A DNA stretch of 64,000 bases from Eonycteris spelaea (taxonomy: Eukaryota > Chordata > Mammalia > Chiroptera > Pteropodidae): positions 6,838,501-6,902,500 of the forward strand of contig PUFA01000066.1 of assembly GCA_003508835.1 (NCBI GenBank), in the 5' to 3' direction. Numbering within the stretch: the first letter of the stretch is position 1; each line of letters starts with the position of its first letter. Below the pieces are notes generated by a model, which had not been told where the DNA came from, did not search any database, and was given only the letters and a program-made list of their open reading frames with translations. Positions 23,201-35,000 of this stretch are shown piece after piece. The position numbers and the translations under genes are program-made.

Positions 23201-25128
23201 AAGGGTGGCTGGTGGCAGCAAGCTCTAAAAACACAAAGGTGAAGCCTTCCTGGGCCTCTGCAAAAGCCAGAACTAGAGCTGACCCAGATACCACCTCTGA
23301 GAAGAGCGCTGAGACCTGCCCTTAAATCTTTCGATAAAAGCGGCACTCTCCGCATTAGGAAGGAGTTTTGGTTGTGGTTGCTGTTTTTTAATCCAGTGTT
23401 GTTGGGTTTTTCGCTTCTAACATTCCAGACCCTGTAGTGCTCGGTAAATGTTAACACCACGAGCAATGAACTGATTCTGTATAAACTCCAGCCAGGGCAG
23501 CAGTGGCCTGGAAACCGGCCTCCCTCTACCTGCTTGGACCCCGGGGTACATCCCGGTTCTGGAAGGAAACGCACCGCAGCCTCCGCTCTGCTTTAGTTTG
23601 TACCCATGGCGCCTGTTTTGTAGCATCTGGCATGGCTGCTGTGTGCTCCGGCTGTGGACTCAGATGACCTGGGTTCTAGTCTTGTGACTTTGGGCCAGTT
23701 CCTCAGCCCCTGTAAGCCTGTCCTGCCCCCCGACAAAGTGGAAAGAACAGAGAACCTCCTCCAGGTTTTATAAGGCTGAAAGCAGATGGCAATGGAGAGA
23801 CACATCTGAACACTGCCTGGCTCAGAGAAAGTACCCAACGAAGCGTCATCGTTGTCCCCAAGAGAGCCCTGGGTGCTAGTTTCTCCTGTCGCTGTAACAG
23901 AGCACCACAAACCTGATGGCTTCAAACCACACGCACTATTGTCTTCTAGTTCTGGAAGTCAGAATCCTAGACTGGGTCTCACAGGGTCAAAGTCAAGGTG
24001 TAGGCAGGCCTGGCTCCTAGAGGCTCTGGGGGACAACCCATTTCCTGTCTTTTCCAGCTTCTAGAGGCACCAGCATTCCTTGGCTCCTGGCTTAGCAACT
24101 TTTGCGCCCTTGACTGTGCCCTTGACTGTGCTTCTGTCCCCCACATCTGCTTCTCTGACCCTCCAGCTTCCCTCTCTTCACTTATAAGGGCCCTGTGCTT
24201 ACATGGGACCCACTCAGAAGGCCAGGGTGATCTGCCCATCTCGAGATCCTTAATCACACCTTTTGCCCATAAGGCGACATAGTCCCAGGTTCTGGGGACT
24301 AAGACCTAGACAGCCTTGGGGCCAGCATTCTGGCGATCACACCCAGTACCCAGCCTTTCACTGCACCTAGCGGCTAAGGGGGCTTTAGCCTCAGTTCTTT
24401 AAGAAAACAGGTAACTGAGCTCCCATTGGGGCGGGGTGGGGGGTAGGACCCAGGCGGGTGTGAAAGCTGGTGGTGACCACCGCCGTCATGCACCTGCCCT
24501 AGAGCCTCCCTTCTTTGGTTTGTGCACAGGACCCCAGCAAAATCCCTGCAGTGACGGGCAACAGCGTCAGCAGTCCACAGGAGAAACAGCAAAGCAAGTC
24601 ACAGCAGCTGAAAAAGATCTTTCAAGAATATGGAGCCGTGGGCGTGGCGCTGCACATTGGAATCTCCTGGTCTCCCTGGGCGTCTTCTACGCCGTTGTTT
24701 CCAGGTAAGCTTGTTGCCAGGAGCAAGTATTTGGGTCATGCTGCCATGTCAGGGTCTTTGTGAATAAGAACTTTGTCCTAAGACTTTTTATTCATCTGCG
24801 GCTGGCATCACATTTTTAAAAATACTGTAAATTTCAGAGCCAAGCCGATGTCTTAATCCCTTGCTGTCGTAATTTTTTTTTTTTTTTTTTTTTTTGCCTC
24901 TTTCCCCTCCAGTGGCGTGGACATGTCTGCCATCCTGCTTAAGCTCGGACTTACGGAGTCGCTGGTACAGTCAGGAGTGGCCGCTGGCACAGCACCTTCG
25001 TGGTGGCCTACGCCATCCACAAGCTGTTTGCCCCCGTGAGAATCAGCATCACCTTGCTTTCCGTGCCCTTGATTGTCAGATATTTTCGGAGGGTGGGATT
25101 TTTTAAACCTCCAGCTACAAAGCCTTGA
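20023..25128 (+). CDS. FAM210B: FAM210B, mitochondrial membrane protein (three coding exons; two apparent frameshifts)
   Basis: FAM210B is a small mitochondrial protein of the FAM210/DUF1279 family, linked in the literature to mitochondrial metabolism and erythroid differentiation. Coding exons are 20023-20208, 24530-24704 and 24913-25128, each with consensus GT/AG borders. The N-terminus MARLLVLLGPAGRVG is hydrophobic and arginine-containing without acidic residues, as expected for a mitochondrial presequence. The conserved domain starts near residue 89 with LKKIFQEYGAVGVALHIGIS, continues with FAPVRISITLLSVPLIVRYF and ends at a Pro before TGA. The frame breaks twice: exon 2 reads ATCTCCTGG where the frame needs one more C (about 24664-24667), and exon 3 reads GGCACAGCACC where one base is missing (about 24987-24992). 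Allowing those two bases, the length is 192 residues, the length I recall for the human protein. Both losses are in short C runs, so sequence error is likelier than a true pseudogene. Confidence 0.9.
21413..21455. repeat. (TG)n-type imperfect microsatellite
   Basis: TG repeats interrupted by GAG and TA, within intron 1 of FAM210B. Confidence 0.9.
23650..23850 (+). repeat. MIR element, sense
   Basis: It has 'cagatgacctgggttctagt', then 'gactttgggccagttcctca' and 'acactgcctggctcagagaa', matching a sense MIR with a diverged middle. Confidence 0.7.
23870..24345 (-). repeat. Probable MaLR-type LTR remnant, antisense
   Basis: Diagnostic runs are 'cgctgtaacagagcaccaca', 'agttctggaagtcagaatcc', 'ttccagcttctagaggcacc' and 'gatctgcccatctcgagatc', as in a widespread ERVL-MaLR-type LTR in reverse orientation. 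There is no viral coding sequence. The subfamily assignment is tentative. Confidence 0.6.
24530..24704 (+). CDS. FAM210B: FAM210B coding exon 2, one base short
   Basis: It is preceded by the acceptor TGCACAG and followed by the donor GTAAGC. The frame starts DPSKIPAVTGN and runs through LKKIFQEYGAVG to HIGIS. Then the next frame supplies LVSLGVFYAVVS, showing a one-base loss at about 24664-24667. The exon is 175 nt and a 176-nt exon would restore phase. Confidence 0.9.
24873..24895. repeat. T23 run in the FAM210B exon 3 acceptor tract
   Basis: A run of 23 T lies just upstream of the exon 3 acceptor AG at 24911-24912, separated by GCCTCTTTCCCCTCC. It probably serves as the polypyrimidine tract. 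Confidence 0.9.
24913..25128 (+). CDS. FAM210B: FAM210B coding exon 3, one base short
   Basis: The exon joins TCC AG to T GGC GTG, giving SSGVDM. It reads through SAILLKLGLTESLVQS, then loses one base near 24987-24992, after which the next frame reads TFVVAYAIHKLFAPVRISIT to the TGA at 25126-25128. Confidence 0.9.
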
Positions 25129-27070
25129 CCAACTCTTCAATTGTGGACCTGAAAACCTATTTCTCTTACATTACACATTTTGGATTGGTTTTAGAGTTAT
25201 AAGAGTTTGGGGTTTTTTTGGGGGGGAGTTGGGGGGCAAAGCGCAGGGGCTAATTGCTATATTCTCATCAATAAGTTTTAATTGCCAGCAAAATTCAGGT
25301 TTTTGAATAACTAATTTTTTTGCTTTATAAATTTTGTTAGTGCTATTCGTCGTTATAGGCCGTGTATACATAATCTAAAATGTCAGCAAAATGTCACAAA
25401 CGAGCCGTCATTTCAAAACCGTTAGCTTATGAGACATTCCTTCTGGAAGATCACTGGTGAGGGTCTTCCTGCAAAAACCCCAGGGGTTAATCTTTGCTCA
25501 AATTCTTAAAGGGTGACGATTTATTAGGCTAATTTAAAATTCCCTTTCCTCCAATATTCATTGTGAGGCTGCCTGTGGTTTAATATGCAATATTCTACAA
25601 AACAGCAGCCCTGTTACAATGAATGAAGCAGAAGACTTAACAGTATGCAACCAGGATCTAAATTAGCATCAACACCTTCACATTCATTACACTTGTGTGA
25701 GGGAAAGAAAAACAAGTATTTCTGGTCTTTCCTTGGTCCCCAAACCCCTTCAAATCTGGACAGGATGGGGCGGATGACCTCAGGTGGGTTTTCTCAAACC
25801 TCCTGAGAGGAGGTCAGGGTCATCTGTCCCTGTTTAGGTAAAAGACGGAGACTTGTCCAATAGTAATGGCATCACTTGGCTCCCGATGCCTGTATCCTCG
25901 GAGGAATGTGGATACCGCTCACGTGGAAAGCTGAGACAGTCTTGGCCTCTGTCTCTCAAAGTCAGACATTCCAGAACTACCATCGCAATGCTGACATTCT
26001 GTTACTACTTCTATTTTTCAACTGAGTTAAAATTATGTACAGTAACATAAGATTCTGAATCACTAAGAAGGAAAATTAGTGACACTTGCTAGAAATGGAA
26101 GACAGCTGTGACATTGCACAGGCTGAGGGCGGGAACGCCTTCTCCGTTGCTGGATGCTGTGGGCCTGGCATCTTGCCCCGAGGCCGACTTCAGACCCAGC
26201 ACCGGCTCCGGCTCCAGGCTCCGGCTCCAGGAACCGCAGCTTAGCCAGTTCTGCCCTCCCGCCCTGCTCAAGGGACTGACTTGCATTTCTCTTATTGGCT
26301 CCCAGTTGTTTTGTTGGCTTATTTAATTACATGCGGGACAATCAGAAAACAAGGAACTATAAAGTGACAGTCCTGGTTTATGGTCTGGCTGTTGACCATT
26401 CGTTCCCTAGATAGTTCTTAGTAACCCATGTCAATTACTTAAGTTTTTATAAAAATCTTGGTGGGACGAGGTCTTCACTTGCTGGATCGCTAAAGTGGAT
26501 CTGTATCTTTTTTTTCCTTTTAAAGCAATTAGCCCATTGCTAAAAGGTTCTACCACTTTAAAGTTAGAACTGCCTTTCTGGGACCTAAGTCCAAGGACGG
26601 CCACATAGCTGAGCGAGGTGCCCGATGCTAGTGCAAGGTCATCCCTCACGTGGACCAAACCAGCATTTTTATCTCGTCTCATCTTTATTTAAACCATTGG
26701 CCTCGGACTCCAAACCCCCTTCTGTACCAGGCGCCCTGAGCAGATCCCAGGGACCGCCTATGCAAAACAAGCCGACAGCGACCCCTACAGTCGAAGGGCT
26801 TCAATCTTAAAACTTTGATTGTGTCCGGAGTAATGGGAGTGGACGAAAGGACAAGCAATAAAACTAGTTATCACACCAAATAGCCATAGCATTCCTTCTA
26901 AGCCCCAACTCCACTCCTGCGGCCAGTGGTCAGAACAGAATAACCAAGAGGACGAGGTAATCACAGGGTCAGGGAACTAGAGCATTATCAGTTCACCAGC
27001 AAGATGTACATGTTGCTTGTATTGACACTTTTTATGGAACAAGGAATAAAACGGATGCTGTTTTAAAAAC
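25129..27070 (+). other. FAM210B: FAM210B 3' UTR (inferred extent)
   Basis: No further coding sequence follows. The AATAAA signals at 26857-26862 and 27045-27050 could end the transcript. The second sits in a well-preserved, non-repetitive context (GGAACAAGGAATAAAACGG). The region is AT-rich and mostly non-repetitive, as expected for a long conserved 3' UTR. The extent is inferred. Confidence 0.55.
27045..27050 (+). terminator. FAM210B: Candidate FAM210B poly(A) signal
   Basis: Canonical AATAAA about 1.9 kb downstream of the stop codon. An alternative AATAAA lies at 26857-26862. Confidence 0.5.
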
Positions 27071-28380
27071 GCAAGCCATCGTTCACCTCTCATTTTTTAT
27101 CTGACAAAATGAGCAGCTTGAATTCTGTGAAACCACCACCACCTTTGCAGAGTTATGAAACTTTTTATTCGTCTTCTGGTTATAAAGCGGCACCGTTGAC
27201 TGGTTTAATAATGTGCCAGTAATAAAAATAAGCCCTCCAGGTGTCCCATGGAGCCAGGTGGCCAGGGAGCAGAGGGAGCAGCCTCCACCAGCTGTGTCGA
27301 GGGGCCCCCACTTTCGGAAGCTGTGAGGGCTGGGTGGTAAAGCAAACGTTCCTTCCCAGAGAATGGAGACGAAACCCACACTTGGAAAGTCAGTGTGCAA
27401 AGAACTGGGGCACCCCACTACGGAGCCCCTTGCCATCCTGCCGAGCCCACGGTCAGAGACCAGACAGAGGTGGGCAGGTGGGACGCAGACAGCCGACCAC
27501 TGTGCCCGTGTCCCGGGCCCTGGCAGCGCTGGTGAACCCCGAGCTCGGCCCCCGTGTCGTCCCTGGAACCTGACTCGCCCGTCGAGTCCCAAGGCTGAGG
27601 ACCCACCGGGAGCAGCTCTGTGAGCTGGGCCGCTGTTGGCCGCTGCCCTGTCCCTTGCTTAGAACAGGGACTCATGCTTCGTGGGCGCAGGGGACGGTCT
27701 GCAGGATGGAGGGCGCTGACTCCCCATGCACCCTCCATGCTGCCACAGCCCCCCACTTTTCTGCCATGCTTCCTGCTGTCCCCTCCTCCCAGGCTGCAGG
27801 GACCTCGTGCGGCACGCACCAGCCTCCATCCTTTAAGTCCTCCCTTGTCCTTCAAGCCTCAGCTGCCACTTCGTCTGGACACCTCTCCCGACCCCAACGA
27901 CCCCATTACAATTTGCCCCCACCCCACGACCGGTGTCCCCGGCCGTCGCGCAGGCCAGGCCGGCTCCGGGGCCTCAGCCCTGACGGCGCCACACGGGCAC
28001 TTTGCTGCCTCCCTGGCGAGCCCCGGGCTGCGCCCAGCACTGCAAACAGTGCCGACCGTGAACTCCCGGGAAAGGCGGTACAGTTTCAAGGTCACACGTG
28101 AGAACTTTAAAGAGTCATCATCTTGTATGTCTTAATGTATTTATAAAAACAACATATAAACCATCAAAACCAGTTTTTTAAAAGCCCTTAATGTTTGGAA
28201 GCAGGTGAGACACACGTCTCATGTGTCCCAAGCAAGTCCCAAGATGGAGGTAGAGCACGGTCCCTATTTCACAGAAGTCCCAGGCAGGAGATAAGTGGTT
28301 GAGGATGATGCACTAACGAGGCTTAACGGGTGATGGACAGACGCAGCATTCCCAAAGGGACGCTGTGCAAGTCAAGTCTA
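27071..28380. other. Intergenic spacer between the converging FAM210B and AURKA 3' ends
   Basis: The two genes converge on this spacer. It is GC-rich between 27240 and 28080, with a probable L2 piece near 27790-27940 ('ccttcaagcctcagctgcca', 'cttcgtctggacacctctcc'). The open frames on both strands here look like GC-driven chance. Confidence 0.5.
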
Positions 28381-28390
28381 TACACATATC

Positions 28391-28396
28391 TTTATT
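28391..28396 (-). terminator. AURKA: Candidate AURKA poly(A) signal (distal)
   Basis: The minus strand reads AATAAA here, about 440 nt past the AURKA stop. A second minus-strand AATAAA lies at 28680-28685 and could give a shorter 3' UTR. Confidence 0.5.
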
Positions 28397-28838
28397 TTAA
28401 CATTTAAAAGAAGCACATTCGCATCTGACAGCTTTGCCAGGCTTGGCCACCCAATAAGTTACACACGCACTCGGGCACTTGGAACGTTATTGCACAGCTC
28501 CTGAACTGGTCAGGTCAGGGCAAGGGGGCCACTCGGCCCGGTCGGCTCCAAGGTCACCTTCCGCCAGGACGCCTTACCCCAAACAGGCTGCAGAGCGGCT
28601 GCACTTGAACCCTGCCTCCAGTTACAAACCAGAGAAGTGAACACGATTCTCATGGCTGCTTTCACTTCAGAGTGTCCTGTTTATTGAAGTGGAACTTTCT
28701 GAATGAGGAGGTACCGCCCGCTCAGTAAAAAAAAAACCAAAAACATTTTCTGTAGCACTCCAGATGGCAGGCAGGCGGCTGCTGGCAGTAAGATGGCAGC
28801 CAGGAGCCCTGGCTCACGGGTTCTCCCCTACAAAAGTC

Positions 28839-29024
28839 TTATGACTGCTTGCTGGTTGACTCTTTGTTCTGTGGGCTACTGGACGGCTTTGAGGAATTTG
28901 CAGTGATCCAGGGGTGTTCGAGCACTTCCTTCAGGGTTGGCCTCTGGCTGGGGTTATGCTTCAACAGTCTTGAAATGAGGTCCCTGGCTCCCTCTGGTAC
29001 AAAGTCAGGGAATGTGAATTCAAC
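28839..29024 (-). CDS. AURKA: AURKA coding exon 8 (C-terminal)
   Basis: 61 codons plus a stop. It reads [20 protein letters not shown], then [10 protein letters not shown] and [10 protein letters not shown] to SKQS-stop. It covers the last kinase helices and the short C-terminal tail. The acceptor is at 29025-29026. Confidence 0.95.
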   Translation of the reverse strand, partial: VEFTFPDFVPEGARDLISRLLKHNPSQRPTLKEVLEHPWITANSSKPSSSPQNKESTSKQS

Positions 29025-32000
29025 CTGGAGTACAATAAGTGACAAGTAGTCACAAAACACGGTTTCGAAAACAGTATGAGAACTCAGATCGCAGCCAGAA
29101 AGGCCTCTGACACGAGTGCCGGACCCCTCTGGTTAGGCCTTACCCGGGAGATTCTTTTATAGGTCTCTTGGTAGGTGCTTGCCTCAAAAGGAGGCTTCCC
29201 AACTAAAAATTCATAGCAGAGAACTCCAAGGCTCCAGAGATCCACCTTCTCATCGTGCATCCGGCCTTCGATCATCTCGGGCGGCAGGTAGTCCAGGGTG
29301 CCGCAGAGGGTGGTTCTCCTAGAGACAGGGGGCCCAGGTTGACGCGCTTCTGTTTCTATTATCACAGCTGCTAAGAGTCATTAACAATTACACCGGCACT
29401 GACTGAGTCCTCCTGGGCAGATCCTACACTATGAAGTAGGCACTGTTAAAAATCCCCATTTTTAGACAGGAAACTGATTGAAGATATGCAAGATCATACA
29501 GCTAGCAACCAAGCTGCACCCCAAAATCTGTCCAACCCCTGAAACTCCTTAAATGATCTAAAAGTAAGAAATTTATAGTACCGCTACAATATGAAAGCAG
29601 CCATGCAATGTTCTCTGTAAATACAATTTAATGATCTATATGTTTTTACATTACAGATATGCTAAGAAGCTTAAGAGCCAAGTGACGTTAATGACAAGAA
29701 ACAAAAAGCCTCACTGTGAAAGGACTAGGTTTGGGGTTATAGATACATGTTGCCTTCCGACACACCATTGGTACAAGAGAGACAGAAACTTGGGGGGTGG
29801 CCTATGACATATTCTTGCCAAAAATATTCTTCGAGCCCTTAGGCCCAATTCTCAGCTTTCAGAAAAAAAAAAACAGAGGATGAAGGAGAAAGTGACACCC
29901 AATCGGAAAAAGCCATTTTAAACTGGGGGGCGATGGGTCTAAATTTAGACCAACACAATAACCAAATATAATAGACGGACCTTGGTTAGGTTCTGATTTA
30001 AAAGATCCACTGTAAAACCTGGTGGACAACTGGGGAAATGTGACCATGAACTAAATGTTGGCTGCTACCACAGCTGTTAACTTTCTTAAGGGTGATAATG
30101 GTCGGGATTAGACAGGACAACGTCCTTATTTTTAGGAGATGCACAGCAAAGCGCTCAAGGACAAAGCAGCATGATGTCTGCAACTTATTTTTGAAGGCTC
30201 ACCAAAAAAGTAGACCAGCCCATAAGGCAAAATGTTAACTGTCGAATGTTGGCACTGGATCAGCAGGGAGGATCAACGACCAGACCAGTTCAGCGGTTCT
30301 ATGTTTGAGCGAGTTTTCATAACAAAGGTCAGAAATCAACGAGGTGGGGGGGGGGGGGTTGGCAGATGAACCAGGAGCGAGACCACGTAGGTTTTTGTTG
30401 CTTTGCGTCTGTCAGCCTTTGCCGTCAGAGCTTGTGCTGGGTCGATGCTGGTGCTGTGTTCACCACACCTGGTGCCGTGAGTACACGCGTGTTCACTCAA
30501 CTAAGGAGCCACTTCTCCAGACACCTCAGCCCTCGCATCGCCCCTGAGAGGGCAGAGACAGGCAGAGTCGGGGGTTCTCCAGCAACGGCACACAGTGACC
30601 TGGAAGCTCGCATGGTTATCAATGTTTAGTGGCGGGGTGAGTGACCACCGACATTTACAAAAATGTCCTTTTCAGAAAAGGGTAAATGGTCTTTCACAAT
30701 CACACCGCCTGGACAGTTAAGGTAAAGGTTGGCCTGCGATGTCACAAAGCCAATTCTTCATGCTGTTGGCCTCACCAGGTGCCAACAGCGCCCACTAGTG
30801 ACAGATGACCAGATTTTTAAAAATTCCCTGCTTTGCTAAAAACAATCAGAAGTGGGTCAGAAGTGGGTCTGTAACAAAACAAAGCTCCTCGCCCCCCATG
30901 ACACCTATTTCAGGCTATGCAATTTTTTAACTGGCTTTATTTTTTAAAGTAACCTGGCTATAATCTTTAAGTCCTACCCCAAAGTTGACAAACTTCTCAG
31001 TAAATGTATGCTTTTAAACACCTTAGGTTTTCAAAAGCTTATTTAACCCCAAATTAAATTCGAAAGAGGAAATAATATCTGAGCTCTTGTTTGCAAAGTT
31101 CACTTAATTTTAAACTGTTTCATTAGGTTGACCTCTCTGCTTTAGCTTTAAAAGGGACAAGGACGGACTATTCTGTTGACAATTGCAGACCAAAGAGAAT
31201 CTTTAACCACCACCCTGAGAGTTCCAACGAGAGCCATCTGGTTTTTAAAGTTCCCCAGCTCTCCTCAGCTGCCCACTGGACCGTCTGCCTCCTGGTCTCC
31301 ACCCGCCACCACCTCGGCTGGCCCCCTCCCCTTCTCCGGGCTGCACTTCACCTCTGCCAAACACTTGTCATATCTGCTCACTTATCTGTCCCATGCATCA
31401 GCCTCTAAAGACATTAAGCATCTTTAACCCCAGCCCTAGGGCACAATAAAAACACCCTTGAAAGACACTAGTTTCACTAGCAGGCCTAAATTACTGCGAA
31501 GCACAGTGTCGGCTGCTCGCCCCAATTCAGGGCAGCTAACCCTACACTGAAGCGCCTCGCTTGAGTAGGCCCCGAGGTCTCTGCTAAACCAAACAAGTTC
31601 TACCTCTGAAGTCACATACCTGGAGGAAGGGGCATGTACGGACCACCCAAAATCCGCGATCTTCAGCTCTCCCGCCGATCCCAGGAGCAGATTCTCTGGC
31701 TTAATGTCTCTATGAATAACTCTCTTTGAATGACAGTAAGACAGGGCATTTGCCAATTCTGTGATATACTATTAAAAAAAAAAAGTATTGAAAGTCTATG
31801 CTTTACACATTATATAACAAGTTAATTTTAGACATTTGTTCTGAAAGGAAACCCAGCATAGATTTTTATATTATGTAGGTTTAAAGCAAAAGCTAGAATA
31901 ATTGATGACTCAAAAAAAAGGAAAATCAATAGAACCAAATGTGTTCAGCATGAAGTACAGGTTATTCAGCGCTAGTTACTTATTTGCTAATATGGCAGAA

Positions 32001-35000
32001 AAACAGGAAAAACACCGATGGGCTATCACTACATTCCACATGACAAGTCACGCCCAGCAGCACTGAATTCAGACAATCCCGAAGAACGAGTACAAATTAG
32101 AGAATCAAACACAAACGATTTTAAAGCGGCAGTTTTTAAAAAACTCTTTTAAAGTACAGTCAATTCCCATTTTTAAAACCAAGATCAATTTACAACAAAA
32201 GGATTTGTTTGAAGCTAAAAATTTACACTAAGACTATCAGGGGAAAAAACAGTCCTGAACCATGAAGAGAAAGCGGAAGCAGGTGCACCAGCACGTCGGA
32301 CGGCGTGCTGCGTCTGGGGCCTCTGACTCGCCGCGCCAGCCAGCCCCGGTGTCAGCTCTGTTTCTCTCAAAGAGCGAGCGAGTCCAGGAATCGCTTTATT
32401 ATAGATGAGGATCGTTATTTACTATCCCGAAAGGGCATATTTAGCTCTAAGGTTTGAGAAGCTTTGTTTTCCAAAGTAATTGCTAGACAGGACTGAGCAG
32501 TACACCGAGAAGGTTTACTAAACAAATGCAGAGACCAAATGTCATTGTCAAAAAGGACATTTTTCACTTTTTCAACCCAAAGTCAGAGACCAAAATTTAG
32601 ACTATAATACACGGAAAGGGAAGACAGGAAGCTCTTCCATGACACCAGAATCCCGGAAGGCAATGGGTTTCCCCCGCTCGGATGGACCGGGAGCGCAGTG
32701 AGTCAGCACCCTCCGACACTACCCTCCACACCTCCATGTTGGAATGTGGGTACGGGCAAAGGTCCCTAACATTTCTCTACAATTAGTTTTACTTGAATTA
32801 ATCAGAAAAGGAAAACAGGTGTGTGTACATAGAGTCACATATATTCATCCTAACTGCCACAGAATCTTAGAACCAATCTTTACTTTCTTTCAAATAGGTA
32901 TCTGCTTACGCCAAAATGAACTCTGTCTGGATTGAAGAAAACTGACAAGTAGTATAAATGTTAATTGCCAATGAAATAAATAAGAAACTAATTTGGTTAG
33001 CTAATATTTAAGAAGCAAATAGATTTCTACTCATTCATAGGGCAAACGATTAAGATTATTTCAAGTTATGTCCTCATTAAAGAGACAAGACCAGAGTCAT
33101 TCATCAAGAGTACTGTGATTTCAGATAGTAAAATTAAAACATCTGAATTCAGTGCCATTAAATCAATGCCAAAAAGAAAGAAAATTAGGGTGCATAGTAC
33201 CCAGAGATCTCCAAGAAACAGAACAAATCAAACTAATCACCATTTGACAGGCCCATCATCTGCTGCTGATTCAATAAAAAAGAGCCCAAATTAAGACTCT
33301 CCAACTTCTTCAAATAAGTAATTTCATTTAAAAAAGTTAAAACATTAAAAAATTAAAAATTAAAAATAAACAAGAACAAAACACTACCCCAAAACAGAAA
33401 CCTGGTATGCTGAACTTCTGCCCTGTATAAGACACAGAAAACATCTGTAAAACACACGAGATAAAGACTCATATCCCAAATATACAAGAATGCTTAAAAC
33501 TCAACAATAAGATGACAAAAAAAATTTTAATGGTCAAATAATAAAAATAATAAAAATGGGCACAAGATCTGAACAGACACCTCAAAGATGTTAGATGATG
33601 GCAAATAAGCACATGAAATAATGGTCAACATCGTGTGTCACTGGAGAATTGCAAATGAAAGCTGTGAGACACCATTATACTCCTATTATGACACTGAACC
33701 CCAGAAAGCTGACGGCACCAATTGCTGGAGAGGGTGAGGAACAGAACTCTCATCCATCGTGGGATCGCAAAGATGGCACCTCCACTTTGGAAGACAATTC
33801 AACAGTTTCTTACAAAGCTGGACATAATCTCACCGTACAAGCCAACAATTGTATCCCTAGTATTCACCCAACTGATTTGAAAACTTACGCCCCACAAAAA
33901 CTTATGCAAATGTTGTTAGCTTTATTCACAATCACCAAAAACTGGAAGCAACCAAGATACCTTTCAGGTGGAGATAAGCTGAGGTACATCCATACAATGA
34001 AATATTATTCGGCAATAAAAAGAGTGAGTGAGCTCTATTAATGCCTGACGCAATGCAGATGAATCTTAATGCCTGCACTGGCCGTTTCCCACAGAGTAAC
34101 TGCTCAACAGTTCCGAAGCCACTAGACACGCACGTGAGCACTGAGTACTACAGGGTGAAGGTGGTGGAGTCCAGGTTTCTCGGTGTTGGAGTGAAAGGTC
34201 ACAGAGAGCAAGGGGGGAGAGTATCCATGTGGCAATGGGCACATGCTTTGCTTAACACAGATACAGGGGATAAACACAGAATGGTGATACGTGTATATAC
34301 ACAGATCAGGATGCACATGTATTTCCTCGCTCTGTCAGCTGAAAGCCTACCAGTAACGACAATCCAGTAGCAATGAGCACATCTAGTGCTCAGATCTTGG
34401 TTTCTAATGACATTTTCCAATAAAAGAAACCAGGGTTCCTTGGAGAAATGGCTGATTCTAGGACTAGGATAGGAAATCTGCAAGATAAGGTTGGAGCGTC
34501 TTGTAGTATCAGAAAGCAGGGTAGCACTTAAAAACAAAGCCACCACCACACCCCCACAAAGATGGGGTGGGTCAAAAAAGCACAGGAACAACACAGAAGA
34601 GCTCCCAGTGGACAAAGCAAGACCAATAAAGAAGTCCTGGACTATAACTCAAACTCTCAAACACCGACGGGCCCCTGTTAATAAGTGACTGAGTAAACAC
34701 GAGGGAGAACTGTCCATCTCCAACGCAGAGTTCCCAGGGGAAGCGAGGCCCCGCCCTGTGGAGCTGGGCACGACCCCACGGCTCACGCGGGGGTGGGCGC
34801 AGCGACTCTTCCTAGGAGCACGGCACGGAGGGGGAGAGGGAGCAACTCCACAGGGGAGAACCGCAGCCTCGGCCGGTGACCACAGCCAGGACCCCACAGC
34901 TGAGTCAGTGGGCACCCCCCATGTGTGACGAGAATGCGTCTGACCTCTGCGAGCTTCCTCTCCAAATCCCACTGACCCTGGTCTAATCGTGAGAAAAACT

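Larger units (their letters stand above)
20209..24529 (+). other. FAM210B: FAM210B intron 1
   Basis: The intron contains an L2-like stretch (about 21210-21410), a TG-rich microsatellite (about 21413-21455), MIR copies (about 22360-22520 and 23650-23850) and an LTR remnant (23870-24345). No internal exon is evident. Confidence 0.8.

Noticed and set aside
27083..28135. Several 145-171 codon frames between FAM210B and AURKA
   Set aside because: GC-rich spacer with an L2 piece. Frames overlap on both strands and lack domain-like sequence.
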